A stretch of 64,000 nt of DNA from SZUA-442 sp963753185 (GTDB taxonomy: Bacteria; Actinomycetota; Acidimicrobiia; Spongiisociales; UBA5794). The DNA is taken from NCBI GenBank assembly GCA_963753185.1, contig CAVWBO010000007.1, positions 496,001 through 560,000 of the forward strand, given 5' to 3'. Made by a program: the position numbers and the translations under genes. Of the stretch, positions 25,603 to 33,671 are shown piece after piece. The notes beneath the pieces are model-generated. The model was not told the DNA's origin and made no database searches. It worked only from the letters and a program-made list of their open reading frames with translations. Each line of letters begins with the position of its first letter. The stretch's first letter is position 1.

Positions 25603-25634
25603 ATCATACGCATATGCACATCTCTATGCACAAA
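25603..25634 (-). promoter_or_regulatory. arg operon promoter with ArgR-type operator
   Basis: On the minus strand two TGTGCATA motifs are arranged head-to-tail within TTGTGCATAGAGATGTGCAT, running on into ATGCGTATG; GCATATGC is itself palindromic. AT-rich 18-bp boxes with TGCAT half-sites are typical ArgR targets in high-GC bacteria, and ArgR normally binds two boxes near each other. A possible promoter TTGTGC (25633-25628) and TATGAT (25608-25603), spaced 19, overlaps them, so repression by blocking polymerase is expected. Assignment is inference from position and the argR gene in the operon. Confidence 0.55.
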
Positions 25635-25712
25635 CGTATCCACTCGAACCACCGAAGAGCCCGTGGCAGGCGGTGACCCTTCGTGACATGATTGAGGTGG
25701 AGTCGGTGGACC

Positions 25713-26405
25713 ATGTGCTACTCGCCAGAAGCTGACCTGGTTGCTGGTCTCATCATCGGAGGCATCGGTGCCGATGCCGTGCTCCATGCCGACGATCGAC
25801 CGTCGATGGTCCTCGCCTCCGTGCCGTTGGTGCTCGCCGCGCACCAGCTGATCGAAGCGTTCGCATGGTGGGGGTTGCTCGATCGTGTGCCTGCTGATGC
25901 CGGCGAGGTCGCGGTGACCCTGTACCTCGTCATCGCCCTCGGCGTCGTACCGGTACTCGTTCCGACGGCCGTTGCACTGACCGAACCATCCGGCCTCAGG
26001 CGGTCGTGGATGCACGGCTTCGTTGCACTCGGGGTAGCGGTTTCGTTCATCCTGCTCTTCTCGATGGCTACGAACCCGTACGGTGCATCGATCGGTGGAC
26101 GATTCATCGCCTACGAGATCTCCATCCCGGCAGGCGGCACCGTCACCTTCTTCTACGTCGTAGCGGTCTGCACTCCGCTGCTCTTCTCCTCGCACAAGCG
26201 CCTCGCCATCCTCGGGGCCCTCAACGTGCCCGTCGTCGCCGTCCTATCGCTGCTGATCGGAGCCGGACTGATCTCGCTCTGGTGCATGTGGGCCGCCGTC
26301 ACGAGCCTCGTCGTCGCCCGCCACGTTCGCGAGACGAGCCGTTCGCGTACGGCCCAACCCGTGCACGACGCCCACCCCGGCGGCCTCACCACAAAACAAG
26401 CCTGA
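25713..26405 (+). CDS. DUF6629 family membrane protein
   Basis: 230-residue protein beginning MCYSPEADLVAGLIIGGIG, the invariant start of DUF6629 (MCFSxxAdlv). About seven hydrophobic segments follow, including AHQLIEAFAWWGLLD with the conserved HQxxEAxxW motif, LYLVIALGVVPVLVPTAVAL, FVALGVAVSFILLFSM and a final VAVLSLLIGAGLISLWCMWAA. Function unknown. The C-terminus ends just before the repeat block; the last residues (TTKQA) are not conserved-looking. Divergent from argC. Confidence 0.82.
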   Translation: MCYSPEADLVAGLIIGGIGADAVLHADDRPSMVLASVPLVLAAHQLIEAFAWWGLLDRVPADAGEVAVTLYLVIALGVVPVLVPTAVALTEPSGLRRSWMHGFVALGVAVSFILLFSMATNPYGASIGGRFIAYEISIPAGGTVTFFYVVAVCTPLLFSSHKRLAILGALNVPVVAVLSLLIGAGLISLWCMWAAVTSLVVARHVRETSRSRTAQPVHDAHPGGLTTKQA

Positions 26406-26433
26406 CCGCCCCCGGCGCCCCCCGCGCCCCCTT

Positions 26434-26496
26434 CGTCCCCCTCGTCCCCCTCGTCCCCCTCGTCCCCCTCGTCCCCCTCGTCCCCCTCGTCCCCCT
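26434..26496. repeat. Seven tandem copies of CGTCCCCCT
   Basis: Exact 9-bp unit repeated seven times, ending in the stem of the GTCCCCCTT hairpin at 26489. The unit equals the left stem of that hairpin plus CG, so the array may have grown from it by slippage. Copy number at such loci is expected to vary between strains. Confidence 0.9.
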
Positions 26497-27315
26497 TTCA
26501 AGGGGGACGGCAGAGCGAAGCGATGCAGGGGGATTCCTCGACTGCTGGACCTTGCAGTCATCGGACGGAGCCGACAAGGGAAAGGGGGACGGCAGAGGAG
26601 CGAAGCGACGATGCAGGGGGATTCCTGTCCGAAGACCCACGGTTCGGTCGCATCCCGCTCTCGTGCTCGCAGGCTCGCGCACCCCCGGCTCACTCCGCTC
26701 GCCCGTCCCCCTAAAGGGAGGAGGCGGCAGAGGAGCGAAGCGACGATGCAGGGGGATTCTGTCCGAAGACCCACGGTTCGGTCGCATCCCACTCTCGTGC
26801 TCGCAGGCTCGCGCACCCCCTGGCTCACTCCGCTCGCCCGTCCCCCCAGAAGTCTCGATGTCTCCCAGGTGAGCCGACCGTCTGAGGCCTCGAAGTCCAG
26901 CTCGCAGGCAGCAGGCTGCCGATCACGGAGTGATCGGGTTCCGATCCTCAAAGGGAGGACAAATGCCTTGTCGCGTCTCGTCCCCCTTTCAAGGGGGACG
27001 GCAGAGCGAAGCGATGCAGGGGGATTCCACGGCACCTGGACCTCGCGACGGCCGGACGGAGCCGACGAGGGAAAGGGGGACGGCAGGGAGCGAAGCGATG
27101 CAGGGGGATTCCTGTCCGAAGACCCACGGTTCGGTCGCATCCCACTCTCGTGCTCGCAGGCTCGCGCGCCCCCCTGGCTCACTCCGCTCGCCCGTCCCCC
27201 CAGAAGTCTCGATGTCTCCCAGGTGAGCCGACCGTCTGAGGCCTCGAAGTCCAGCTCGCAGGCAGCAGGCTGCCGATCACGGAGTGATCGGGTTCCGATC
27301 CTCAAAGGGAGGACG
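26489..27315. repeat. Composite repeat block: hairpin heads, GGCAGAG modules and a 200-bp direct duplication
   Basis: Two copies of the perfect hairpin GTCCCCCTT-TC-AAGGGGGAC (26489-26508, 26980-26999) are each followed by GGCAGAGCGAAGCGATGCAG and GGGGATTCC. A second module with GACGGAGCCGAC, AGGGAAAGGGGGACGGCAG and a GTCCGAAGACCCACGGTTCG segment follows. The 200 bp at 26761-26960 recur almost exactly at 27114-27314 (one substitution and one inserted C seen). A third, shorter copy lies at 26628-26722. Related pieces occur at 3481 and 7240. There is no transposase, so this is a non-autonomous or recombination-driven family. Confidence 0.9.
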
Positions 27316-28701
27316 AGAAGAGGAGGCCTTCCACTCGTCGAGCATCGCGTACGCCTCCTCCGCGGTGTACGGCCCTTCCTCGATCCGGCGTTCGAGGAGC
27401 ATGTCCATGATCTCGCCGACGGTTCGTGAAGGTTCGAGACCGAGGTGGCGCATCACGTCGTTGCCATCGATCGGAGGGCGAAGGCTCGCGAGCTCCTCCC
27501 GCTCCGCCAGGTCGGCGATGCGAACCTCGAGGTCGGCGATCCGGTTCTCGATCGCACGGGCACGTTTCTGGTTCTGTGTCGTCACGTCGGCGCGCACCAA
27601 TGCGTTGAGGTCCTCGAGCAGGGGGCCGGCGTCGCGCACGTAACGTCGAACCGCCGAGTCCGTCCATCCCATCTTGAACGTGTGGGGACGCATGTGGAGG
27701 AAGACGAGGTCGGCCGTCTCGTCGATCGTGGCCTTCGGGTACTTCATGGCTTGCATCCGCTTGCGGGTCATGCGGGCTCCGACGACCTCATGATGGTGGA
27801 AGGTCACGCCGCCATCCACGAACTCGCGCGTTGCCGGCTTGCCGATGTCATGGAACAACGCGGCGAGACGCAGCCGGAGGTTCTCGCTGTCCGTCTTGGC
27901 GACGACGGCGATCGTGTGGGCGAGGACATCCTTGTGCCTGTGGACCGGATCCTGCTCGAGCGCGAGCGCGGGGATCTCGGGGATGAACATCTCCGCGAGG
28001 CCACTGTCGACGAGCTCGGCGAGCGCCTCCGCCACGTTGTCGCCCGTCATGAGCCTGTCGAACTCGGCGCGAATGCGCTCCGCAGACACGATCGAGAGCC
28101 GATCGTGCATGCGGGCGACGGCAGCCGCTGCTGCCTCATCGGCCCGGAATCCGAGTGTCGAGACGAAGCGGAACAGGCGGAGCATTCGGAGTGGATCGTC
28201 GCCGAACGAGATCTCGGGATCCATCGGGGTGCGCAGGAGCCGGGACCCGAGGTCGGCGAGCCCTCCGTGGGGGTCGATCATCTCGGGCTGGGTGCCTGCC
28301 TCGACGGGTACGAGCATCGCCATGGCGTTGACCGTGAAGTCCCTCCTCGAGAGGTCCTCCTCGAGTGACGAGCTGAACGTGACGTGCGGCTTCCTCGAGT
28401 CGTCGCGGTACATCTCGGAGCGGAAGGTCGTGATCTCGTGGGTGATGTGGTTTCGGACCAGACCGATGGTTCCGAAAGCCTTCCCTGCGAGGTAGGTCGA
28501 ATGCGCCCATGGCTCACCGATGCGTTCGATCTCGTCCGGTCGCGCGGACGTCGTGAAGTCGAGGTCGCTGCCCGCTCGCGAGAGGAGGGCATCCCTGACG
28601 GAGCCGCCGACGAGGTACAGCTGATGACCTGCCTCCTCGAAGCGGCGGGAGAGGTCGATCACGGCGTCGGTGAGGACGGGTCGCAGCCGCTCAGGAATCA
28701 T
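27277..28701 (-). CDS. cca: CCA tRNA nucleotidyltransferase (PcnA-type)
   Basis: 474 residues from ATG at 28701. Class II polymerase-beta-type head: YLVGGSVRDALLSRAGSDLDFTT with the GS and DxD metal motif, RRDFTVNAMAM and GDDPLRMLRLFRFVSTLGF. The C-terminal half has an HD domain (HRHKDVLAHTIAVV, ALFHDIGKPATRE, HHHEVVGA), as in actinobacterial PcnA (Rv3907c). It adds or repairs the 3' CCA of tRNA. The last dozen codons (SRPPFEDRNPITP and stop) lie inside the repeat block, so the native C-terminus may have been replaced. Start overlaps the RNase H stop. Confidence 0.93.
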   Translation of the reverse strand: MIPERLRPVLTDAVIDLSRRFEEAGHQLYLVGGSVRDALLSRAGSDLDFTTSARPDEIERIGEPWAHSTYLAGKAFGTIGLVRNHITHEITTFRSEMYRDDSRKPHVTFSSSLEEDLSRRDFTVNAMAMLVPVEAGTQPEMIDPHGGLADLGSRLLRTPMDPEISFGDDPLRMLRLFRFVSTLGFRADEAAAAAVARMHDRLSIVSAERIRAEFDRLMTGDNVAEALAELVDSGLAEMFIPEIPALALEQDPVHRHKDVLAHTIAVVAKTDSENLRLRLAALFHDIGKPATREFVDGGVTFHHHEVVGARMTRKRMQAMKYPKATIDETADLVFLHMRPHTFKMGWTDSAVRRYVRDAGPLLEDLNALVRADVTTQNQKRARAIENRIADLEVRIADLAEREELASLRPPIDGNDVMRHLGLEPSRTVGEIMDMLLERRIEEGPYTAEEAYAMLDEWKASSSRPPFEDRNPITP

Positions 28702-29296
28702 GGAGCGCTTCCTCTCGGGCGCGGTTCGCGAGTGCATCCACATACTCGTTCCAGCGATACCCGACATGGGCGCGGATCCATACGAGATCCAGATCCGGTC
28801 GCTCCCTGAACGCCCGATGGGCGCGCTTGACGAGATCGAGGTTCTCCACCGGTCCGCCCTTGCGCTTCCATCCGTTGCGCTCCCAACCGGCAGCCCATTC
28901 GTTGATCGTCCGCACGGCGAGGTTCGAGTCCGAGTAGACGGTGGTCTGTGTGCCCGGAGGTACCAGGTCCACGGCGTTGATCAACGCCTCGAGCTCCATC
29001 CGGTTGTTGGTCGTCTCGCCGCCGTACCCGTGGGCCTCAGCCACGATCTCGTCGTCGACCACATACACGGCTGCCCAACCGCCGGGTCCAGGGTTCGGGA
29101 CCGAACTGCCATCGGTGAAGACGCCGGTCGTCGGATCCCCCTGGATCTCCTTGGGCGCGCGAGTTCCACCGCGCGACACCTTTGCACCGTCGCGGCATGT
29201 GCGGCATTGCGCAGGCGCCCAACCGGGGTAGCGATCGACGACCGACTGGGGCAGACTGAACGAGTCGCCGCAGTCGCGACACGTGTACTCGGGCAT
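28691..29296 (-). CDS. rnhA: RNase HI with N-terminal zinc ribbon
   Basis: 201 residues. The N-terminus is a small zinc-ribbon with CRDCGDSF and CRTC (residues 6-9 and 31-34), followed by a complete RNase HI fold: TDGSSVPNPGPGGWAAV (first Asp), NNRMELEALINAV (Glu), TVYSDSNLAVRTI (Asp) and WIRAHVGYRWNEYVDALANR (His and last Asp). It degrades the RNA of RNA-DNA hybrids. The handle-like WKRKGGPVENLDL region is present. A zinc-ribbon fusion is not in classical RnhA and may guide substrate choice. Overlaps cca by 11 bases. Confidence 0.88.
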   Translation of the reverse strand: MPEYTCRDCGDSFSLPQSVVDRYPGWAPAQCRTCRDGAKVSRGGTRAPKEIQGDPTTGVFTDGSSVPNPGPGGWAAVYVVDDEIVAEAHGYGGETTNNRMELEALINAVDLVPPGTQTTVYSDSNLAVRTINEWAAGWERNGWKRKGGPVENLDLVKRAHRAFRERPDLDLVWIRAHVGYRWNEYVDALANRAREEALHDS

Positions 29297-29341
29297 GGCG
29301 CGAGGGTAGGCGACGCCCCGGTTCGAGGCGACCTCGCCGTA

Positions 29342-30442
29342 TCAGGCGAGAGAGGACGGAGGCGGCGTCGACGACATGACACCCGTTGCGATCTTGAAGT
29401 CCCTCGGTGACGTCACGTGCATGAGTGCATCCGAGAACGACACCTCACCCGCTTCGTACCTCGCCGTGATCGCCTGATCGAACGTCTGCATTCCGTAGAA
29501 GGCACCCTCGGCGATGGTCTCGTACAGCTTGGGAAGCTTGTCGGGATCGATCAGTCGTTCCTTGATCACCTCGACGCCGAGCATGAGTTCGACCGCGGGT
29601 ACGCGGCCCTGGCCCTCGATCCTCGGCAACAGTCTCTGGGAGATGATTCCGCGCAGCGATGTCGCAAGCATCTGACGGATACGGCGCTGGTGGTAGGGAG
29701 GGAACGTGTCGAGGATGCGGTGGACGGTCTCGACCGCATCGATCGTGTACATCGTCGAGATGACGAGGTGGCCTGTCTCGGCCGCGATCAACGCAGCTTC
29801 GAGCGTCTCCTGGTTGCGGATCTCGCCGACGTAGATCACGTTCGGGTCCTGACGAAGCACCGCTCGCATTCCTGCTTCGAACGACTCCGTGTCAACGCCC
29901 ACCTCGCGCTGGCTGACGATGGAGCGCTTGTCCTTGTGGGTCACCTCGATCGGGTCTTCGATGGTGATGATGTTCGTACGCCGGTTCGTGTTGATGTAGT
30001 CGATGATGGCCGCACACGTGGTCGTCTTCCCTGAACCGGTTGGCCCGGTGACCAGGATGAGGCCGTCGTGCTCATCGCAGACCTTCGCAACGGTCTCGGG
30101 CAGCCCGAGCTCCGAGAAGGTCTGACTGGACGGCGCAACAGCGCGAACGACGATGTTCACAGAACCGCGCTGGCGGTACGCGTTCACACGGAATCGACCG
30201 AGACCGGGCCTGCCGTACGCGAAGTCGTAGTCGGTTCGGCCCTCCGATGCGGCGAGCCGTTCGGGAACCAGCTCGGCGAGGAGCTCCGCCGTGTTCTCGG
30301 CCGTGAGCACCGGCAGCTCGGCCAGGTGCAGGACGCCGTCGATCCGATACGCCGGAGGAGAGCCCACCTTGAGGTGGAGATCCGATCCCCCGGTCGTGAT
30401 CAGCTTCGACAGAAGCTCATCGAGCTTTGGCAACTCGTCCAT
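29342..30442 (-). CDS. pilT: Type IV pilus retraction-type ATPase PilT
   Basis: 366-residue hexameric secretion ATPase of the PilT branch. N-terminal PAS-like domain (GGSDLHLKVGSPPAYRIDGVL), then Walker A GPTGSGKTTT, Asp box TIEDPIEVTHKDKRSIVSQR, Walker B DPNVIYVGEIRNQETLEAAL and His box TGHLVISTMYTIDAVET; the usual TLHT is TMYT here. It normally powers pilus retraction and twitching. No other pilus gene is in the window, so its partners must be encoded elsewhere. Confidence 0.92.
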   Translation of the reverse strand: MDELPKLDELLSKLITTGGSDLHLKVGSPPAYRIDGVLHLAELPVLTAENTAELLAELVPERLAASEGRTDYDFAYGRPGLGRFRVNAYRQRGSVNIVVRAVAPSSQTFSELGLPETVAKVCDEHDGLILVTGPTGSGKTTTCAAIIDYINTNRRTNIITIEDPIEVTHKDKRSIVSQREVGVDTESFEAGMRAVLRQDPNVIYVGEIRNQETLEAALIAAETGHLVISTMYTIDAVETVHRILDTFPPYHQRRIRQMLATSLRGIISQRLLPRIEGQGRVPAVELMLGVEVIKERLIDPDKLPKLYETIAEGAFYGMQTFDQAITARYEAGEVSFSDALMHVTSPRDFKIATGVMSSTPPPSSLA

Positions 30443-30502
30443 CGGCGGTTTCCTCCCACGCGTGTACAGCCACGTGGGGTATCGGCGTGTCGAGGGCCGC
30501 CC

Positions 30503-31516
30503 TTAAACGACTTCCCAGTACTGCGACAGTGTCTCGATGGCGAGTTCCACGACGCGGGCGGCCGATCCGGAGATCACGCTGGGAAGCGGCGGTGTAGGGA
30601 CCAGTCCGAGGGTGCCAGCGACAGTCGCCGACGCAGATGCCGCTATTGCCTGGAGGTCGTATCCACCCTCGAGGAAGGCGATAGTCCTCGACGGCCGCAC
30701 GACGGAAGCGAGCGCCGTGGCCATCGTTGCGTAGTCATTCGTCTCGAGCAGCAGGCCGCCGAGCGGGTCCGACCGGTGGGCGTCGTACCCCGCGCTGACC
30801 AGGAGCCAGTCCGGCCCGAACTCCGCCACGACCGGGACCACGATGCGTGAGAAGGCGGCGAGATACGACGTCGAGGTCGTACCCGATGGCACTGCGACGT
30901 TGACCGTGGTCCCCTCCCCCGGTCCGCCGCCAATCTCCGTAACCCACCCCGTCCCCGGATAGAACGGGAACTCGTGGAGCGACACATACAGGACATCAGG
31001 ATCCCTGTAGAAGGTCCGCTGCGTCCCGTTCCCGTGATGGACGTCCCAGTCGACGATCGCAACCCGCTCCCCGAGGCTCCTGAGATACGCACCGGTCACG
31101 GCGACGTTGTTGAAGAAGCAGAACCCCATCGCCTGGGCGCGCTCCGCGTGGTGCCCAGGGGGACGCACCGCAACGTACGCCGTGTCTGCCATGCCCCCCA
31201 TCAGCGCGTCGACCGCTGCGGGACCGGCGCCTGCAGCATGACGCGCCGCATCCCAGGAGGCAGGGACGGCATACGTGTCAGGATCGAGGTAGCCGCCACC
31301 GGACTGGCAGAAGCGACGGAACTCGTCGACGTACCGGTCGTCGTGGACGAGGGCGAGGAGTGACGGATCGACGGGGGGAGCTTCGAGTTCGACGACGGTC
31401 GTTGGCACAGCCCTCAGACCCGCCATCACGGATTCGATGCGGGCCACCCGCTCGGGATGACCTTGAGGAGTCCGATGGTGGCGACTCAGTTCGTGGGATA
31501 CGAGAAGGAAGGACAC
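30503..31516 (-). CDS. Histone deacetylase family zinc amidohydrolase
   Basis: 337 residues with all class I/II HDAC landmarks: HPERVARI near the N-terminus, VAVRPPGHHAERAQAMGF (tandem catalytic His), FFNNVAVTGAYLR, VDWDVHHGNGTQRTFY (zinc Asp and His), SAGYDAHRSDPLGG (second Asp) and LEGGYDLQAIAAS (catalytic Tyr). Bacterial members deacetylate acetylated lysine, polyamines or acetoin-related substrates; the substrate here is unknown. Divergent from the GNAT acetyltransferase gene with 66 bases between, an acetyltransferase/deacetylase pairing that may be functional. Confidence 0.93.
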   Translation of the reverse strand: MSFLLVSHELSRHHRTPQGHPERVARIESVMAGLRAVPTTVVELEAPPVDPSLLALVHDDRYVDEFRRFCQSGGGYLDPDTYAVPASWDAARHAAGAGPAAVDALMGGMADTAYVAVRPPGHHAERAQAMGFCFFNNVAVTGAYLRSLGERVAIVDWDVHHGNGTQRTFYRDPDVLYVSLHEFPFYPGTGWVTEIGGGPGEGTTVNVAVPSGTTSTSYLAAFSRIVVPVVAEFGPDWLLVSAGYDAHRSDPLGGLLLETNDYATMATALASVVRPSRTIAFLEGGYDLQAIAASASATVAGTLGLVPTPPLPSVISGSAARVVELAIETLSQYWEVV

Positions 31517-31582
31517 GCCCTGATTCTCGCATGGACCGGGCCTGCACCAACCGCGGTTACGCTACCCACAGCGGTAGGAACG

Positions 31583-32329
31583 ATGGAGATGCCGATGGCG
31601 CTTGCTGACACGCCGCAACGTGTGGTGCAACGGGGAACCTGGCCGGGTTCGATCTCGCTTCGCAAGGGTTGGGCGAGGGCTGAGGCGCGCCCATGGAACG
31701 ACGCCATCAACGACGCGACGCTGCGCCTCGTGCGTGGTGGATCCGGTTTCATCGAGGCATGCACTTCCCAGCTCTATCAGATCGGCGCACCTGCCGTCCT
31801 GTCATCGCCTCTCGCTCCCTCGGCGAGGCGTCCGTGGGAACAGGCAGGGTTCTCCGACCACCTCGACCTCGCCCTCATGCGCCTCTCGCTCGACGGCGCC
31901 CTGCCGGGTCCCCAGCACCTCGTCGTCCGCTGGGACGACTACGACCTCACCGAGATGCTGCGCATCGATCGGGCGGCGTTCCCGGAGTTCTGGCGTTTCG
32001 ATCGCGCCGGCCTCGAAGAGTCCACCCACGCCACAACGTCGGCGAGCGTGTATGTGATCAGGGACGGTGAGTCCGGGATCACGGGGTACGCCGTCGTCGG
32101 CTACGGCAACGCCATCTCGTACCTCCAGCGGGTAGCGGTCGATCCACGGTGGCAGGGAACCGGCATGGGCCGCAGCCTCGTGCGCGCCACGGCGCGTAGC
32201 GCCAAGCGCCACGGATCGAAGGCGCTGCTTCTCAACACGCAGTTCGACAACAGGCCTGCGCTCAACCTGTACGAGTCTGAGGGCTTCGTCACACTCCCCG
32301 AGACCCTTGCGGTGCTCAAGGCGAGCTGA
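31583..32329 (+). CDS. GNAT family N-acetyltransferase
   Basis: 248 residues counted from ATG 31583; ATG 31595 has GGAG six bases upstream and may be used instead. The C-terminal half is a GNAT domain: EMLRIDRAAFPEFWRFD, VYVIRDGESGITGYAVVGYG and the acetyl-CoA loop RVAVDPRWQGTGMGRSLVRA (Q/RxxGxG/A motif), ending LNLYESEGFV. The N-terminal half may be a second, degenerate GNAT-like domain. A TACGCT -10 candidate is at 31558. It occupies the place between pcnA and the MurJ region in mycobacteria. Substrate unknown. Confidence 0.85.
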   Translation: MEMPMALADTPQRVVQRGTWPGSISLRKGWARAEARPWNDAINDATLRLVRGGSGFIEACTSQLYQIGAPAVLSSPLAPSARRPWEQAGFSDHLDLALMRLSLDGALPGPQHLVVRWDDYDLTEMLRIDRAAFPEFWRFDRAGLEESTHATTSASVYVIRDGESGITGYAVVGYGNAISYLQRVAVDPRWQGTGMGRSLVRATARSAKRHGSKALLLNTQFDNRPALNLYESEGFVTLPETLAVLKAS

Positions 32330-32334
32330 ACGGC

Positions 32335-33624
32335 ATGCCCCCTCGACTTCCCGAGCGGTACCGCCTCAACATCCGCCTCGGAAGCGACGGCGACATCGAG
32401 GAATGGCTCGCACAGGACGAGGCGCTCGACCGCCCGGTCCTCATCAGGTACCTCGCGCCGGAGTCGACACCGGATCGTCACCGAGAGTTCCTCGACGGTG
32501 TTCGCTCCGCGGCGACCGTCACCGAGGGTCACGTCCAGAAGGTCTTCGCTGCAGCAGAGACGACCGCTTCGGCCTACTCGGTGTCTGAGTGGGACGGCGG
32601 GGTCACGATCGCCGACCGCCTACGGGTCGGCGAGGGGTTGCCGGTGGGCGAGTTCCTTCCAAATGCCGCTGGACTGTGCCTTGCCCTTGCAAGGTTCCAC
32701 GATGCAGGTGGAGTCCACGGAGCCCTCGATGCTTCTGCCGTGCACTTCTCGGCCGCACATCCAGCGAAGCTCGCCAGCTTCGGACGTCACCGCAGATGGA
32801 CCGACCAGGAACACGACACCATCGCGCTTGCAGACGTGCTGCGGGCTGCCATCACGGGAACAGCCGACGGCTCCGTGTTTCCCTCGCAGGTGATCGACGG
32901 TCTCCCCCAATCCGTCGACGTGGCGCTGCGGGCCGGGGTAGCAGGGGAGCTCGACGCTCGCGGTCTCGCATCGTCGCTCCGTGCGGTTGCATACACACCG
33001 CACGATGAGCGCACGACCGTTCGCCCATGGCGAGCGCTTGCCGTGTTCGGTGCGATCGTGACGATGATCGCCCTCATCGCAGCGGTCGGGCTCGCCGCCG
33101 ACTTCGACCCAGACTCGCCGTTCCTGTATCCGATCTCGGCCGGTTCACAATCGCCGACGACGACGACACCGGTGAACGTCGAGGGCCCTGATGACTCGAC
33201 CACGCTCACGGCAACGGTGCAGATCTACGACCCGCTCGGCGACGGAACCGAGAACGACGACAGTGCTCAGAACGTACTCGACAGGAATGCTGCCACGGCG
33301 TGGTTCACCGAGACGTACTCCCGCCCCCTCAGCGAAGTCAAGGAGGGCGTCGGTCTCGTGTTCGACCCTGAGGGAACCCCCGTGGCGGTGGTCGTGTCCG
33401 GTACCCCGGGAACGGTGTACCTCATCGGATGGGCGAGGTCCCTGCCTCCCGATCCCGAGGATTGGGAACACGTCGCACGGGGAACCCTGCAGGCCTCCGG
33501 GAACCGGATCCCGTTGCCAGCGCGCGTGGACGGAGTCTGGCGGCTGTGGCTCACCGGACTCCAGGAGCTGTCGGACGGCACCTACCAGAGCCGCATCTCG
33601 GAGGTCCTCTTCGTCGGAGGGTGA
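32335..33624 (+). CDS. Membrane pseudokinase like the C-terminal part of actinobacterial MurJ (MviN)
   Basis: 429 residues. Residues 5-210 form a Ser/Thr-kinase-like fold without catalysis: the beta-3 Lys position reads VLIRYL, the HRD loop reads GVHGALDASAVHF with no Asp, and DFG reads ASFG. One membrane helix (ALAVFGAIVTMIALIAAVGLAA, about 228-250) is followed by a Thr-rich linker and an extracellular discoidin-like domain (VLDRNAATAWFTETY, then VKEGVGLVFDPEG). This is the arrangement at the end of mycobacterial Rv3910, where the pseudokinase is phosphorylated by PknB and recruits FhaA. The flippase helices are absent. Location next to sigM-trxBA-cwlM matches Rv3910. Confidence 0.8.
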   Translation: MPPRLPERYRLNIRLGSDGDIEEWLAQDEALDRPVLIRYLAPESTPDRHREFLDGVRSAATVTEGHVQKVFAAAETTASAYSVSEWDGGVTIADRLRVGEGLPVGEFLPNAAGLCLALARFHDAGGVHGALDASAVHFSAAHPAKLASFGRHRRWTDQEHDTIALADVLRAAITGTADGSVFPSQVIDGLPQSVDVALRAGVAGELDARGLASSLRAVAYTPHDERTTVRPWRALAVFGAIVTMIALIAAVGLAADFDPDSPFLYPISAGSQSPTTTTPVNVEGPDDSTTLTATVQIYDPLGDGTENDDSAQNVLDRNAATAWFTETYSRPLSEVKEGVGLVFDPEGTPVAVVVSGTPGTVYLIGWARSLPPDPEDWEHVARGTLQASGNRIPLPARVDGVWRLWLTGLQELSDGTYQSRISEVLFVGG

Positions 33625-33671
33625 AACCCCAACGTCACCTGATGTCGCACGGGCCTACTCTCTTGGCGGCC

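Noticed and set aside
26244..27305. 353-codon minus-strand open frame with internal repeats
   Set aside because: It is a translation of the composite DNA repeat block; repeats are seen at DNA level in all frames, there is no ribosome site, and it overlaps the real DUF6629 gene.
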